A stretch of DNA of 64,000 nt from Reyranella humidisoli (GCF_019039055.1 NZ_JAHOPB010000001.1:3012001-3076000); one strand, 5' to 3'; counted from the stretch's first letter, positions 37,259-46,995 are shown. Translations and numbers: made by a program. The notes: a model not told the origin generated them from the sequence alone.

Positions 37259-38323
37259 TCAGGCGCGCTTTTCGACCATTTTCCAGGCGAGATCGGCCAT
37301 GGCGCGGGCGCGGTTGCCGTACTTGGTCGCCGTTTCGGACGAGGCATTGCCGTCGAGGCCGCGCTTGTAGACGCCCTGCACGATGGCGGCGAGGCGGAAC
37401 AGGGAGAAGGCCAGGTAGAAGTCCCAGGCCGGCACTTCCGTGCGGCCGGTGCGGCGGGCATAGGCCGCCAGGTATTCCCGCTCGGTGGGGATGCCGAATT
37501 CCCGCAGATCCTTGCCGGCATAGCCGCCCGAGGCGCCGAAACCCTCGCCGAAATGGTACATCATGCAGTTGTAACCGAGGTCGGCCAGCGGATGGCCGAG
37601 CGTCGACAGTTCCCAGTCGAGCACGGCGATGACGCGCGGCTCGGTCGGATGCACGATCGTGTTGCCGAGGCGATAGTCGCCGTGATTGATGCGCGTCTCA
37701 TCGCCCGGCGGGATATTCTCCGGCAGCCACTTCTTCAGGGCTTCCATCGATTCGATGTCCTCGGTGCGGGCGAGGTCGTACTGGCTGGACCAGCGCGCGA
37801 GCTGACGCTGGATGTACTGGCCCTCGCGGCCATAGTCGCCGAGGCCGACAGCGCGGTAGTCGACATTGTGCAGGCGGGCCAGCACGTCGTTCATCGAATC
37901 GAAGATCTTGCCGCGGTCGGCCGGCGAGATTCCCGGCATTTTCACGTCGGCGAGAACGCGGCCGGGCAGGAACTGCATGATGTAGAAGGTGGTGCCGATG
38001 ACCGAATCGTCCTGGCAGAGCGCATAGGGCTTGGGCACCGGCACGTCGGTATGGTCGGCCAGCGCCTTGATCACGCGATACTCGCGATCGACCTGGTGGG
38101 CCGAGGGCAGCAGCTTGCCCGGCGGCTTCTTGCGCAGGACGTACATGTTCCCACCGCCGTCGGTGACGTGGAAGGTCGGATTGCTCTGCCCACCCTCGAA
38201 CTGAAGCACGCTGATCGGGCCGCGAAAGCCCTCGACATTGGCCTTCATGTAGTCGGTGAGCCGGGCCTCGTCGAAGACGTGGGCCTGGCGGACGGGCGTG
38301 AGATTGTCGGGCAGATTGGACAT
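37259..38323 (-). CDS. Phosphotransferase family protein (APH, ACAD10/11 N-domain-like)
   Basis: A 354-residue kinase-fold protein of the aminoglycoside phosphotransferase family. The nucleotide part has FEGGQSNPTFHV and YVLRKKPPGKLLPSAHQVDREY; the catalytic loop is HGDYRLGNTIVH and the metal site VLDWELSTLGHPLADL. In animals this domain is fused to an acyl-CoA dehydrogenase (ACAD10/11) and phosphorylates 4-hydroxyacyl-CoA; bacterial free-standing forms near acyl-CoA genes probably do the same. It lies downstream of an acyl-CoA ligase, consistent with that view. It is not expected to confer drug resistance. Confidence 0.85.
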   Translation of the reverse strand: MSNLPDNLTPVRQAHVFDEARLTDYMKANVEGFRGPISVLQFEGGQSNPTFHVTDGGGNMYVLRKKPPGKLLPSAHQVDREYRVIKALADHTDVPVPKPYALCQDDSVIGTTFYIMQFLPGRVLADVKMPGISPADRGKIFDSMNDVLARLHNVDYRAVGLGDYGREGQYIQRQLARWSSQYDLARTEDIESMEALKKWLPENIPPGDETRINHGDYRLGNTIVHPTEPRVIAVLDWELSTLGHPLADLGYNCMMYHFGEGFGASGGYAGKDLREFGIPTEREYLAAYARRTGRTEVPAWDFYLAFSLFRLAAIVQGVYKRGLDGNASSETATKYGNRARAMADLAWKMVEKRA

Positions 38324-38401
38324 GGGATTGTTCTAGAACCGTGGCTGGGGGAATTCGAGACGCGTTTGCGAGGGGATCCGCAGGGCGGTCAATGACGCCG
38401 A

Positions 38402-39961
38402 TCAGTTGATGTTGCGCTCCAGGCCTTCCCAATAGGGCTTGCGCAGCTCGCGCTTCAGCAGCTTGCCGGTCGGATTGCGCGGCAGGACATCGATGAAATC
38501 GACCGACTTTGGCAGCTTGTAGCCGGCGATGCGTTCGCGAGCCCATCCGATAAGGTCGCCGGCCGTGACCTCGGAGCCTGTCTTGCGCACGACGACGGCC
38601 TTCACGGCCTCGCCCCAGCGCTCGTCGGGCACGCCGATCACCGCCACGTCGGAAACCGCGGGATGACCGAACAGCGCGCTCTCGACCTCGGCCGGATAGA
38701 TGTTCTCGCCGCCCGAGACGATCATGTCCTTCACCCGGTCGTAGATGAAGAGATAGCCTTTCTCGTCGAGATAACCTGCGTCGCCGCTCAAGAACCAGTC
38801 GACGCGAATCGCACGCTTCGTGGCGTCGGGGAGGCGCCAGTAGCCGCGCATGACCTGCGGCGAGCGGATGGCGATCTCGCCGACCTGGCCGGTGGGCATG
38901 TCGGCGCCGGTCTCGTCGACGATGCGCAACTCTACTCCGACCTGCGCATAGCCGCAGGACAGCAGCTTCTTGGGGTCGGACGGGTCGTGATCCTCGGGCG
39001 GAAGGAGGGTGATGGCGCCGGTCGTCTCGGTGAGTCCGTAGACCTGCTGGAAGCCGCAGCCGAAGGTCGCCATCGCCTGTTTCAGCAGCTCGGCGGGGAT
39101 CGGCGCGGCACCGTAGACGATGAGGCGCAGGCTCGACAGGTCCGTCTCGCGGATCTGCGGCGCCTGCACCAGAAACAGGATCATCGCCGGAACCAGCAGC
39201 ATGACTTCGATGCGGTCCCGTTCGATGATTTCCAGCACGCGCGCCGGCACGAACTCGCGCACCACATGGTTGGTCGCGCCTGCAAAAAGACCGGCGATGG
39301 CCCAGCCGGCCCCGCCGATGTGGAACATGGGCAGGCAGACGATGTTCTGCGTACCAGGTTTCATGAGCCAGCTTTCCGTCCATTGCTCGAACATGAAGGC
39401 GAAGTTGGCGTTGGTAAGCTCGGCGCCCTTCGGCAGGCCCGTGGTGCCGCTGGTGTAGAACTGGACGGCAGTGTCCTCCAGTCGGGCGGGCACACGAGGG
39501 TCGATGTCGGGATGCCGGTCGCGCCACTCGGCGAAGGCTTCCCAGGCGCCGTGACGAGGACCCAGGGTCACGATCCTGCGGACGCTCTTGAGCTGGTCGC
39601 GAATCTTCTCGACCACCGGGAAATATTCCTCGCCGACGAACAGGATTTCGGCCTCGGCGTCGTTCACGATCTGCAAGACCTCGGGCGGCGCCAGCCGCCA
39701 GTTCACCGAGACCATCACCGCGCCGGCCTTGGCGACGCCGAACAGCAGCTCGAAATAGACGTCGCTGCTCTTGTCGAGATGGGCGACGCGAGCCTGCGGC
39801 CTGACGCCTTCGGCGATCAGTCCCGAGGCGATCCGGCTGGAGGCTCGGTCGAGGGCGCCGTAGCTGGTCCGCCGGCCTTCATAGACGATCGCCACCGTGT
39901 CCGGGTGCGACGCGCCGTGGGCGCGCACGATGTCGGCCAGGCCCACCATCTCAATACTCAT
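38402..39961 (-). CDS. AMP-dependent acyl-CoA ligase
   Basis: A 519-residue adenylate-forming ligase (medium/long-chain or aromatic acid type). It shows YTSGTTGLPKGAELT, the YGAAPIP and VYGLTETTGA motifs, DWFLSGDAGYLDEKGY and VKDMIVSGGENIYP, and a final PTGKLLKRELR containing the catalytic lysine. The start MSIEMVGLAD at 39961 has GGGGGAAG about eight bases upstream; 27 more codons are open but lack a site. It is probably the first gene of a two-gene unit with the phosphotransferase 78 bases away. Confidence 0.9.
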   Translation of the reverse strand: MSIEMVGLADIVRAHGASHPDTVAIVYEGRRTSYGALDRASSRIASGLIAEGVRPQARVAHLDKSSDVYFELLFGVAKAGAVMVSVNWRLAPPEVLQIVNDAEAEILFVGEEYFPVVEKIRDQLKSVRRIVTLGPRHGAWEAFAEWRDRHPDIDPRVPARLEDTAVQFYTSGTTGLPKGAELTNANFAFMFEQWTESWLMKPGTQNIVCLPMFHIGGAGWAIAGLFAGATNHVVREFVPARVLEIIERDRIEVMLLVPAMILFLVQAPQIRETDLSSLRLIVYGAAPIPAELLKQAMATFGCGFQQVYGLTETTGAITLLPPEDHDPSDPKKLLSCGYAQVGVELRIVDETGADMPTGQVGEIAIRSPQVMRGYWRLPDATKRAIRVDWFLSGDAGYLDEKGYLFIYDRVKDMIVSGGENIYPAEVESALFGHPAVSDVAVIGVPDERWGEAVKAVVVRKTGSEVTAGDLIGWARERIAGYKLPKSVDFIDVLPRNPTGKLLKRELRKPYWEGLERNIN

Positions 39962-40094
39962 ACGACGCTTCCCCCTGCCAAACGCCCGTCCGTCGTTGCA
40001 GCCGGGCAGTATCATCCTTCGGCGGTTTTGAAGTGAATTCAAGAGCTTGATCGCCTAGTGTCGGCCGCGAAACACGGCGATTGCACGAGGCACC

Positions 40095-41066
<972 letters not shown>

Positions 41067-41072
41067 CCGCCG

Positions 41073-41174
41073 CTTCCCCATTCAGATGAGGAAGTGCCCT
41101 CGTCTTACGAGGGCGATGGGGTCATGACCCCTCCGTCGCATGAAATGCGGCACCTCCCCATTTGAATGGGGAGG
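41073..41174. repeat. Composite palindromic repeat, family D
   Basis: A dense cluster of stem-loops: GCCCTCGT with ACGAGGGC (41096-41113), GGGGTCATGACCCC (41118-41131), GTCGCAT with ATGCGGC-type pairing (41135-41151) and CTCCCCATTTGAATGGGGAG (41154-41172). The outer left CTTCCCCATTC resembles the inverse of the outer right arm, so the whole may fold as one branched cruciform. It lies between two convergent sugar-nucleotide genes. Confidence 0.75.
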
Positions 41175-41197
41175 CAACTGATCGAAGCCCAAATGCG

Positions 41198-41227
41198 AAG
41201 CGCCGCGAAGTTTCCCTCGCGGCGCTT
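41198..41227. terminator. Hairpin at the end of the GME-like gene, possible terminator
   Basis: AAGCGCCGCGA (41198-41208) pairs perfectly with TCGCGGCGCTT (41217-41227). There is no run of T after it in either direction (only CGCATTT on the minus strand), so termination efficiency is doubtful. Confidence 0.5.
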
Positions 41228-41251
41228 GAAGATACTTGCAGGACGCGTGCC

Positions 41252-42277
41252 TTACTGGGCGGCGAGGGCCTGTTTCGGCAACGCGTTGACGACCGAGACC
41301 TTGCCCGAGGTCATCTCGTCGTAGATCCACTTGTAGGTCTTCTCCATGCCGTCCTCGAGACGGATGGACGGGGCCCAGTTCATCAGCTTCTTGATCAGCG
41401 TGTTGTCGCTGTTGCGACCGCGCACGCCCTTCGGAGCGTCGAGCTTGTAGCTGCGCTTCAGCTTGATGCCGGCGATCTTCTCGACCATGTCGACCAGCGT
41501 GTTGATGCTGACCAGCTCGTCGCTGCCGATGTTCAGCGGCTCGATGATGTCGCTGTCGGCGAGCTTGATCGTGCCCTGCGTGCAGTCGTCGATATACATG
41601 AACGAGCGGGTCTGCTCGCCGTCGCCCCAGATCTCGATCTCGTGCTTGCCCGACAGCTTGGCGGCGATGACCTTGCGGCACATCGCGGCCGGGGCCTTCT
41701 CGCGGCCGCCGTCATAGGTGCCTTCCGGCCCGTAGACGTTGTGGTAGCGCGCCACGCGGGTCGCGATGCCGAAATCCTCGCGAAAGTGGCGGGCCATGCG
41801 CTCGCTGAACAGCTTCTCCCAGCCGTAGCCGTCTTCCGGCAGCGCGGGGTAGGCGTCTTCTTCCTTCAGCGCCGTGACGTTGGCGTCGGTCTGCTTGTCG
41901 CCGTTGTAGACGCAGGCCGATGAAGAATAGAAGAAGCGCGGCACGCCGGCTTCCTTGGCGGCGACCAGCATATGGGTGCTGGTAAGCACCGACAGCATGC
42001 ACTCGGCCTTGTGGGTCTCGATGAAGCCCATGCCGCCCATGTCGGCGGCGAGGTTGTAGATCATCGCGGCGTCCTTGGCGGCCTTGCGGCAGGGCTCGAG
42101 CAGGGCGAGGTCGCCCACCTGATTCTCGACGCCCGGAGTCTTCTGGTACCACTCGTCGAGCGGCTTCACATCGACCGCACGGATCTTGGTGTGGCCCCGC
42201 TGCTGCAGGACCTTGACCAGATGGCCGCCGATGAAGCCACCGGCGCCGGTGACGACGACGAGATCACTCTTGGACAT
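41252..42277 (-). CDS. gme: GDP-mannose 3,5-epimerase-like NAD-dependent epimerase
   Basis: A 341-residue extended SDR closely resembling plant GDP-mannose 3,5-epimerase, the enzyme that makes GDP-L-galactose. NAD motif TGAGGFIGGH (10-19). At a constant offset of 23 from the Arabidopsis numbering I recall, every catalytic residue is present: S120, C122, Y151, K155 and K194, within SSSACVY, DGYGWEK and GGREKAPAAM. Diagnostic plant-like strings AADMGGMGF, ARYHNVYGP, IWGDGEQTRSFMYIDD and GVRGRNSDNTLI are all present. Bacterial members are scattered and little studied; the product here may be GDP-L-galactose, GDP-L-gulose or a related L-sugar. Confidence 0.83.
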   Translation of the reverse strand: MSKSDLVVVTGAGGFIGGHLVKVLQQRGHTKIRAVDVKPLDEWYQKTPGVENQVGDLALLEPCRKAAKDAAMIYNLAADMGGMGFIETHKAECMLSVLTSTHMLVAAKEAGVPRFFYSSSACVYNGDKQTDANVTALKEEDAYPALPEDGYGWEKLFSERMARHFREDFGIATRVARYHNVYGPEGTYDGGREKAPAAMCRKVIAAKLSGKHEIEIWGDGEQTRSFMYIDDCTQGTIKLADSDIIEPLNIGSDELVSINTLVDMVEKIAGIKLKRSYKLDAPKGVRGRNSDNTLIKKLMNWAPSIRLEDGMEKTYKWIYDEMTSGKVSVVNALPKQALAAQ

Positions 42278-42585
42278 GAACGAAAGCCTTTCGAATCGAA
42301 GCGAGGGGTTTTATCCGACTTATCAACGACTTGGCGAGTCTGGCGCCGCGCCTCGGTCGAGCACGCGATCGGGGGCCCGGAAGGGAAACGGGCCGCGCGA
42401 GGAAGTCCGTTTGATCGGAAGTACCCGCCTCGTCAAGCCGCCGCCGTGCCGCATGCCTTGTGCATGATCTTGCGGTAGAGAGGCGTCGCTGAATCTCCAG
42501 GGCCGGTGAAAAAGATGGTCCCACCCGAAAATTGATCTATACCAACAACATAGGCGTAATTTTTCGCGATGCCCGACCTTTTTGC
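42278..42585. other. Intergenic region before the carbamoyltransferase gene
   Basis: A 308-base divergent spacer with no intact gene. The stretch 42433-42531 reads on the minus strand as 32 residues of coding-like sequence (FSGGTIFFTGPGD, then SATPLYRKIMHKACG and Ala residues before TGA) with no start on its right. It could be the tail of a decayed gene. The right 55 bases are AT-rich and hold a candidate promoter. Confidence 0.45.
42532..42560 (+). promoter_or_regulatory. Candidate promoter of the carbamoyltransferase gene
   Basis: TTGATC (42532-42537) and CGTAAT (42555-42560) are separated by exactly 17 bases, each matching sigma-70 consensus at four of six positions. Transcription would start near 42567, leaving a leader of about 19 bases with no clear Shine-Dalgarno sequence before the ATG at 42586. 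Confidence 0.5.
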
Positions 42586-44340
42586 ATGACCTATATCCTC
42601 GGCCTCAACGCCTATCATGCCGACGCGGCTGCCTGCCTGGTAAAGGACGGCGAACTGGTCGCGGCGGTTGAAGAAGAGCGGTTTCGCCGGATCAAGCACT
42701 GGGGCGGTTTCCCCAGCGAATCGATCCGCTACTGCCTCCGCGAGGCCGGCATAGCGCTGGCCGAGGTCGATCATGTGGCGATCAACAGTGACAACGCCGC
42801 CAACCGCTGGCGCAAGCTCGCCTATGCGCTGACCTCGGGTGTCAGCCTGAACTATGTTTTGAGCCGGCTGCGCAATCGCGGCGAACGGGCCGACGTCGCC
42901 GGCAACCTGAAGCAGCACCTGCCGGAGCAGGAGTTCCGCGGGACGGCCCACACGGTCGAGCACCATCTCTGCCATCTGGCCTCGGCCTTCCTGGTCTCGC
43001 CCTACGACAAGGCCGTCGCGGTCTCGGTCGACGGGTTCGGCGACTTTTCCTCGGCGGCCTGGGGGCTGGGCGAGGGTGGCAATCTCGCGGTCGACGGCCG
43101 GGTCTACTTCCCGCACTCGCTGGGCGTCTTCTACGAGGCGATGACCCAGTTCATCGGCTTCCCGCACTATGGCGACGAGTACAAGGTCATGGGCCTCGCG
43201 CCCTACGGCCAGCCGACCTATGTCGACCAGATGAAGGAAATCGTCCGTCTCAAGAATGACGGTACCTTCGCCCTCGACCTGCGCTACTTCCGCCACGCGT
43301 CCGGCGAGGGCGCGAATTACCAGGTGACGGACGGCATTCCCTCGGGTGGCCGCCTGTGGAGCGACGAACTCGTGAAGCTCCTGGGGCCTGCACGCGATCC
43401 GGCGGCGCCCCTCGAGGACAAGCACCGCGACATCGCACGCTCGGCCCAGGTTACCTACGAGAACGCCTTTTTCCACCTGCTGAATACGCTGCATGCGCGT
43501 TACCGAGCCGATGCTGTCGTCCTGGCGGGCGGCTGTGCCTACAATTCGGTGGCCAACGGCAAGGTGCTGGAGCGCACGCCGTTCAAGAAGCTCTACGTCC
43601 AGTCGGCCGGCGGCGACGCCGGCGGCGCCATCGGCGCGGCCTTCGCCACCTGGCACAAGACGGAGGGCGCAACAGCGAAGCGCCACTTCGTGATGGACCA
43701 TTCCTACTGGGGTCCGTCGGCGACGCCGGACGAGATCGCGGCCGCCATCGACCAGCGCCGCGCCGACTTCGAGGCGGCAGGGTGCCGCATCGAGCGCATC
43801 GCCGACGAGGCGACGCTGTGCCGGCATACGGCGCAGGCGATCTCCGAGGGCAAGGTGATCGGCTGGTTCCAGGGCCGTATGGAATGGGGGCCGCGCGCGC
43901 TCGGCAACCGCTCCATCCTGGGCGATCCTCGCCGCGCCGACATGAAGGACATCCTCAACCTCAAGATCAAGCGGCGGGAATCCTTCCGGCCGTTCGCGCC
44001 CTCGATCCTGCGCGAGGCCGTCCCCGAGTGGTTCGAGACCGACGACGACGTGCCGTTCATGATGCAGGTCTTCCGCATCCGCGAGGAAAAGCGGGCCGAA
44101 ATCCCGGCCGTCACCCATGTCGACGGCACCGGCCGCCTGCAGACCGTCACCTGGTCGGGCAACCCGCGCTATGCGCGCCTGATCTCGGCGTTCCGCGACC
44201 TCACCGGCGTGCCGATCGTGCTCAATACCAGCTTCAACGAAAACGAACCGGTGGTCTGCAAGCCGGAGGAGGCGATCGACTGCTTCCTGCGCACCAGGAT
44301 GGACGTCCTCGTGCTTGGCGACACGCTCATCCAGCGCTGA
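42586..44340 (+). CDS. NodU/CmcH-family O-carbamoyltransferase
   Basis: A 584-residue carbamoyltransferase that would transfer a carbamoyl group from carbamoyl phosphate (via carbamoyl-AMP) to a hydroxyl group. The N-terminal Kae1-like domain starts MTYILGLNAYHADAAACL and has the metal site EHHLCHLASAF and SVDGFGDFSS; AGGCAYNSVANGK and the YrdC-like C-terminal domain follow (WFQGRMEWGPRALGNRSILG, LNTSFNENEPVV). Homologues modify Nod factors, cephamycins, GlcNAc residues or O-antigens. Flanking nucleotide-sugar genes argue for a carbamoylated surface or secreted glycan; the acceptor is unknown. Confidence 0.9.
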   Translation: MTYILGLNAYHADAAACLVKDGELVAAVEEERFRRIKHWGGFPSESIRYCLREAGIALAEVDHVAINSDNAANRWRKLAYALTSGVSLNYVLSRLRNRGERADVAGNLKQHLPEQEFRGTAHTVEHHLCHLASAFLVSPYDKAVAVSVDGFGDFSSAAWGLGEGGNLAVDGRVYFPHSLGVFYEAMTQFIGFPHYGDEYKVMGLAPYGQPTYVDQMKEIVRLKNDGTFALDLRYFRHASGEGANYQVTDGIPSGGRLWSDELVKLLGPARDPAAPLEDKHRDIARSAQVTYENAFFHLLNTLHARYRADAVVLAGGCAYNSVANGKVLERTPFKKLYVQSAGGDAGGAIGAAFATWHKTEGATAKRHFVMDHSYWGPSATPDEIAAAIDQRRADFEAAGCRIERIADEATLCRHTAQAISEGKVIGWFQGRMEWGPRALGNRSILGDPRRADMKDILNLKIKRRESFRPFAPSILREAVPEWFETDDDVPFMMQVFRIREEKRAEIPAVTHVDGTGRLQTVTWSGNPRYARLISAFRDLTGVPIVLNTSFNENEPVVCKPEEAIDCFLRTRMDVLVLGDTLIQR

Positions 44341-44430
44341 TCGGCTGGCGCAGCAGGACCGGTTCCGGCAATTGAGCTATCCTGCCTGCAAGGCATTCGC
44401 CAGCAAGGCATTCGAGTGGGGGACGGCATA

Positions 44431-45426
44431 GTGCGTGTTTTGGTGGCGGGGGGCGCGGGCTATATCGGCTCGCATACGTGCAAGGCGCTTGCGCGCGCCG
44501 GCCACCTGCCGATCGTCTACGACAATCTCCACACCGGCCATCCCTGGGCGGTGAAATGGGGGCCGCTGTTCCAGGGCGACATCAACGACCCCGTGGCACT
44601 GGGTGCGGCGATCCGTGAGCACCGGCCCGATGCGGTCATCAATTTCGCCGCGCTGGCCTATGTCGGAGAGTCGATGGCCGAGCCGACGCGCTATTACCGG
44701 GCCAACGTCGCGGGCATGATCACGCTCGTCGAGGTGATGCGGGCCCACGGCATCGGCTCGATCGTCTTCTCGAGCAGTTGCGCCACCTATGGCATCCCGG
44801 AGCGCCTGCCGGTCGTCGAGGGCATGTGCCAGCGGCCGATAAATCCCTACGGTCGGACCAAACTGATGGGTGAGGAGATCCTGCGCGATGCCTGTGCCGC
44901 CCACGGGCTGGGCGCCATTTCGCTTCGCTACTTCAACGCGGGCGGCGCCGATCCGGAGGGCGAACTGGGCGAGGAGCACGATCCCGAGACGCATCTCATC
45001 CCGTTGGTGTTGCAGGCGGCGCACGGAACGCGGGCGAGCATTTCCGTATTCGGTACCGACTACGACACGCACGATGGCACCTGCGTGCGAGACTACGTGC
45101 ATGTGACCGACCTCGCGGCGGCTCACGTATCGGCGCTCATGCGATGCAAGCCGGGCACGTACCAGGCCTACAATCTCGGTGCCGGCTATGGCGCCAGCAT
45201 CGGCGAGATCATCGCGCGAGCCCGTGTCGTCACGGGCCGAAATATCCGAACCGTCGAGGCCCCCCGGCGTCCTGGTGATCCGCCCGTCCTGGTGGCCGAC
45301 GTATCGGCGGCACGGAAAGCACTCGACTGGTCGCCGGCCCATTCGTCCATCGACGACATCATCCGCAGCGCCTGGACCTGGATGACGGAAAGCCGGTCGG
45401 GCGCGATGCAGGCCAAGGCCCGCTGA
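44431..45426 (+). CDS. galE: UDP-glucose 4-epimerase (GalE-like)
   Basis: A 331-residue extended SDR. NAD motif GGAGYIGSHTCKAL, the FAALAYVGESM loop and SSSCATYG precede NPYGRTK (Y-x3-K), followed by RYFNAGGADPEGELGE, CVRDYVHVTDLA and the tail LDWSPAHSSIDDI. All match bacterial GalE, which interconverts UDP-glucose and UDP-galactose. The initiator is taken as GTG at 44431 because GGGGGA precedes it; another GTG at 44416 is possible. It is 10 bases upstream of the glycosyltransferase gene. Confidence 0.92.
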   Translation: MRVLVAGGAGYIGSHTCKALARAGHLPIVYDNLHTGHPWAVKWGPLFQGDINDPVALGAAIREHRPDAVINFAALAYVGESMAEPTRYYRANVAGMITLVEVMRAHGIGSIVFSSSCATYGIPERLPVVEGMCQRPINPYGRTKLMGEEILRDACAAHGLGAISLRYFNAGGADPEGELGEEHDPETHLIPLVLQAAHGTRASISVFGTDYDTHDGTCVRDYVHVTDLAAAHVSALMRCKPGTYQAYNLGAGYGASIGEIIARARVVTGRNIRTVEAPRRPGDPPVLVADVSAARKALDWSPAHSSIDDIIRSAWTWMTESRSGAMQAKAR

Positions 45427-45436
45427 GCGACGCCCC

Positions 45437-46231
45437 ATGGACCGCGATCTCGTCACGCCGCTGCTGATCACCTTCAACGAGATCGCGAACATCGAGCGGA
45501 CGCTGGCGAAGCTCGATTGGGCCCGGCGCATCGTCGTGATCGACAGCGGCAGTACTGACGGTACGCTCGACGTGCTGGCGAAGGATCCGCGCATCGAGGT
45601 GATCCATCGGCCGTTCGACAGCTTCGCGGAGCAGTGCAATTTTGGCCTCGCGCAAATCCGCACGGACTGGGTCCTGTCGCTCGACGCGGATTATGAGTTG
45701 AGCGATGGCTTCGTCCCGGAACTGGAGAGCCTGCAGCCGGCAGCCGAGGATGTCGGCTACAGGGCAGCCTTCGTCTACCGCATCCATGGCCATGCGCTCC
45801 GTGGCACGCTCTACCCGCCGCGCGCCGTGCTCTACCGCGTCGCGGGTGCGCGCTACGAGAACGAGGGGCACGGGCATCGTATCCGCCTGCAGGGGAGGGT
45901 CTCGAACCTCAGGAGTGCGATCTATCACGACGACCGCAAGCCGCTGTCGCGCTGGCTGGGTTCGCAGCTCAAATACGCCGCGCGCGAGGCCGTCCACCTT
46001 CTCGAGACGCCGCGCGAGCGGCTGGGGCGCGTCGACAGGATACGCCTGATGGGATGGCCCGCGCCGATCCTGGTGCTGGGCTACGTGTTGTTCGCCAAAG
46101 GTGCCGTGCTCGACGGCAAGGCGGGCTGGTTCTACGCCTTCCAGCGGCTGCTGGCGGAGGTGTTGCTGGCGCTGGAACTGCTGGACCGGCGTCTGTCGGC
46201 CGCTCAGGGTTTCAGCAGGCCCGGCCAGTAG
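45437..46231 (+). CDS. Glycosyltransferase family 2 protein (WaaE/KdtX-like)
   Basis: A 264-residue GT2 inverting glycosyltransferase. The N-terminal PLLITFNEIANIERTLAKLDWA and VVIDSGSTDGTLDVL bind the nucleotide, SLDADYEL holds the metal-binding D-x-D, and the RLQGRVSNLRSAIYHDD segment fits the acceptor part of LPS-core beta-1,4-glucosyltransferase-like enzymes. A C-terminal hydrophobic stretch (about 200-255) suggests membrane association. It follows galE closely. Its last 28 bases overlap the converging PLP protein gene. Confidence 0.88.
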   Translation: MDRDLVTPLLITFNEIANIERTLAKLDWARRIVVIDSGSTDGTLDVLAKDPRIEVIHRPFDSFAEQCNFGLAQIRTDWVLSLDADYELSDGFVPELESLQPAAEDVGYRAAFVYRIHGHALRGTLYPPRAVLYRVAGARYENEGHGHRIRLQGRVSNLRSAIYHDDRKPLSRWLGSQLKYAAREAVHLLETPRERLGRVDRIRLMGWPAPILVLGYVLFAKGAVLDGKAGWFYAFQRLLAEVLLALELLDRRLSAAQGFSRPGQ

Positions 46232-46995
46232 TGACCGTCCGGCGTCGGCCGCTTGCCGAAGATCGCCTGGCCGACGCGCACGACGTTCGATCCTTCCTCG
46301 ATCGCTTCCTCGAAGTCGCCCGACATGCCCATCGACAGTTCGGTCAGGCAAGGGTTGAGCTTGATCGCCTCGTCGCGCAGGCGGCGTAGCAAGTCGAAAC
46401 AGGGCCGCACCTTCTCCATGTCGGCATTGAGCAGGGCCAGGGTCATCAGGCCCCGCGGCTTCAGGCGCGAGTATCGTCCGAGTGTCTCGATGAAGGACGG
46501 CAGGTCGTCGGGATGCAGGCCGTACTTGGTGTCTTCGTCCGACGTATTGACCTGGATGTAAACGTCGAGGACGCGGTCCTCGATCTCCAGCCGCTTGTCG
46601 AGGAGTTCGGCCAGCTTCGCGCTGTCGAGCGCGTGGAACTCGCGGGCGAAGCGCGCCAGATACTTTGCCTTGTTGCTCTGCAGATGGCCGACGATGCACC
46701 AATCGATGGGGAGGTCCTGCAACGCGTCGCGCTTGCCCATCGCCTCCTGGATCTTGTTCTCGCCGAACGGATGGACGCCGGCGGCATGGGCGAGGCGCAA
46801 TATGTGCGCTGGCACGGTCTTGGTGATGGGCAGCAGCCGCACCGACGACCTGTCGCGCCCGGCCCGCGCGCAGGCGGCGGCGATACGCGCCTCCACGGCG
46901 GCCAGATTGACCCGGAAGGCGGCCTGCGGATCGGGACCGAAGCGTTCGGTATCTTCGGGAGAGAGCGTCAGGAGCGGGTCAATGTGGGAGGTCAT
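46204..46995 (-). CDS. YggS/PROSC pyridoxal phosphate homeostasis protein
   Basis: A 263-residue single-domain PLP-binding TIM barrel. The PLP lysine is in LLPITKTVPAHILR and the phosphate-binding GMSGDFEEAIEEGSNVVRVG; FGENKIQEAM and WCIVGHLQSNK are the family hallmark. The start MTSHIDPLL is preferred over an in-frame ATG 16 codons upstream because the latter adds a residue string unlike the family. It buffers free PLP and affects amino-acid pools. Its 3' end overlaps the glycosyltransferase gene by 28 bases. Confidence 0.92.
   Translation of the reverse strand: MTSHIDPLLTLSPEDTERFGPDPQAAFRVNLAAVEARIAAACARAGRDRSSVRLLPITKTVPAHILRLAHAAGVHPFGENKIQEAMGKRDALQDLPIDWCIVGHLQSNKAKYLARFAREFHALDSAKLAELLDKRLEIEDRVLDVYIQVNTSDEDTKYGLHPDDLPSFIETLGRYSRLKPRGLMTLALLNADMEKVRPCFDLLRRLRDEAIKLNPCLTELSMGMSGDFEEAIEEGSNVVRVGQAIFGKRPTPDGHYWPGLLKP

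Noticed and set aside
37259-38323. An aminoglycoside resistance gene
   Set aside because: The kinase fold matches the ACAD10-type phosphotransferases and the neighbours are acyl-CoA genes, not resistance genes.
41096-41172. A CRISPR-like repeat array
   Set aside because: The repeated pieces are inverted, not direct, and there are no regular spacers; it is a palindrome cluster.
42433-44118. A 561-codon leftward frame overlapping the carbamoyltransferase gene
   Set aside because: All but the last 32 codons are the antisense shadow of the carbamoyltransferase. Only the tail outside that gene is listed, as a low-confidence observation.
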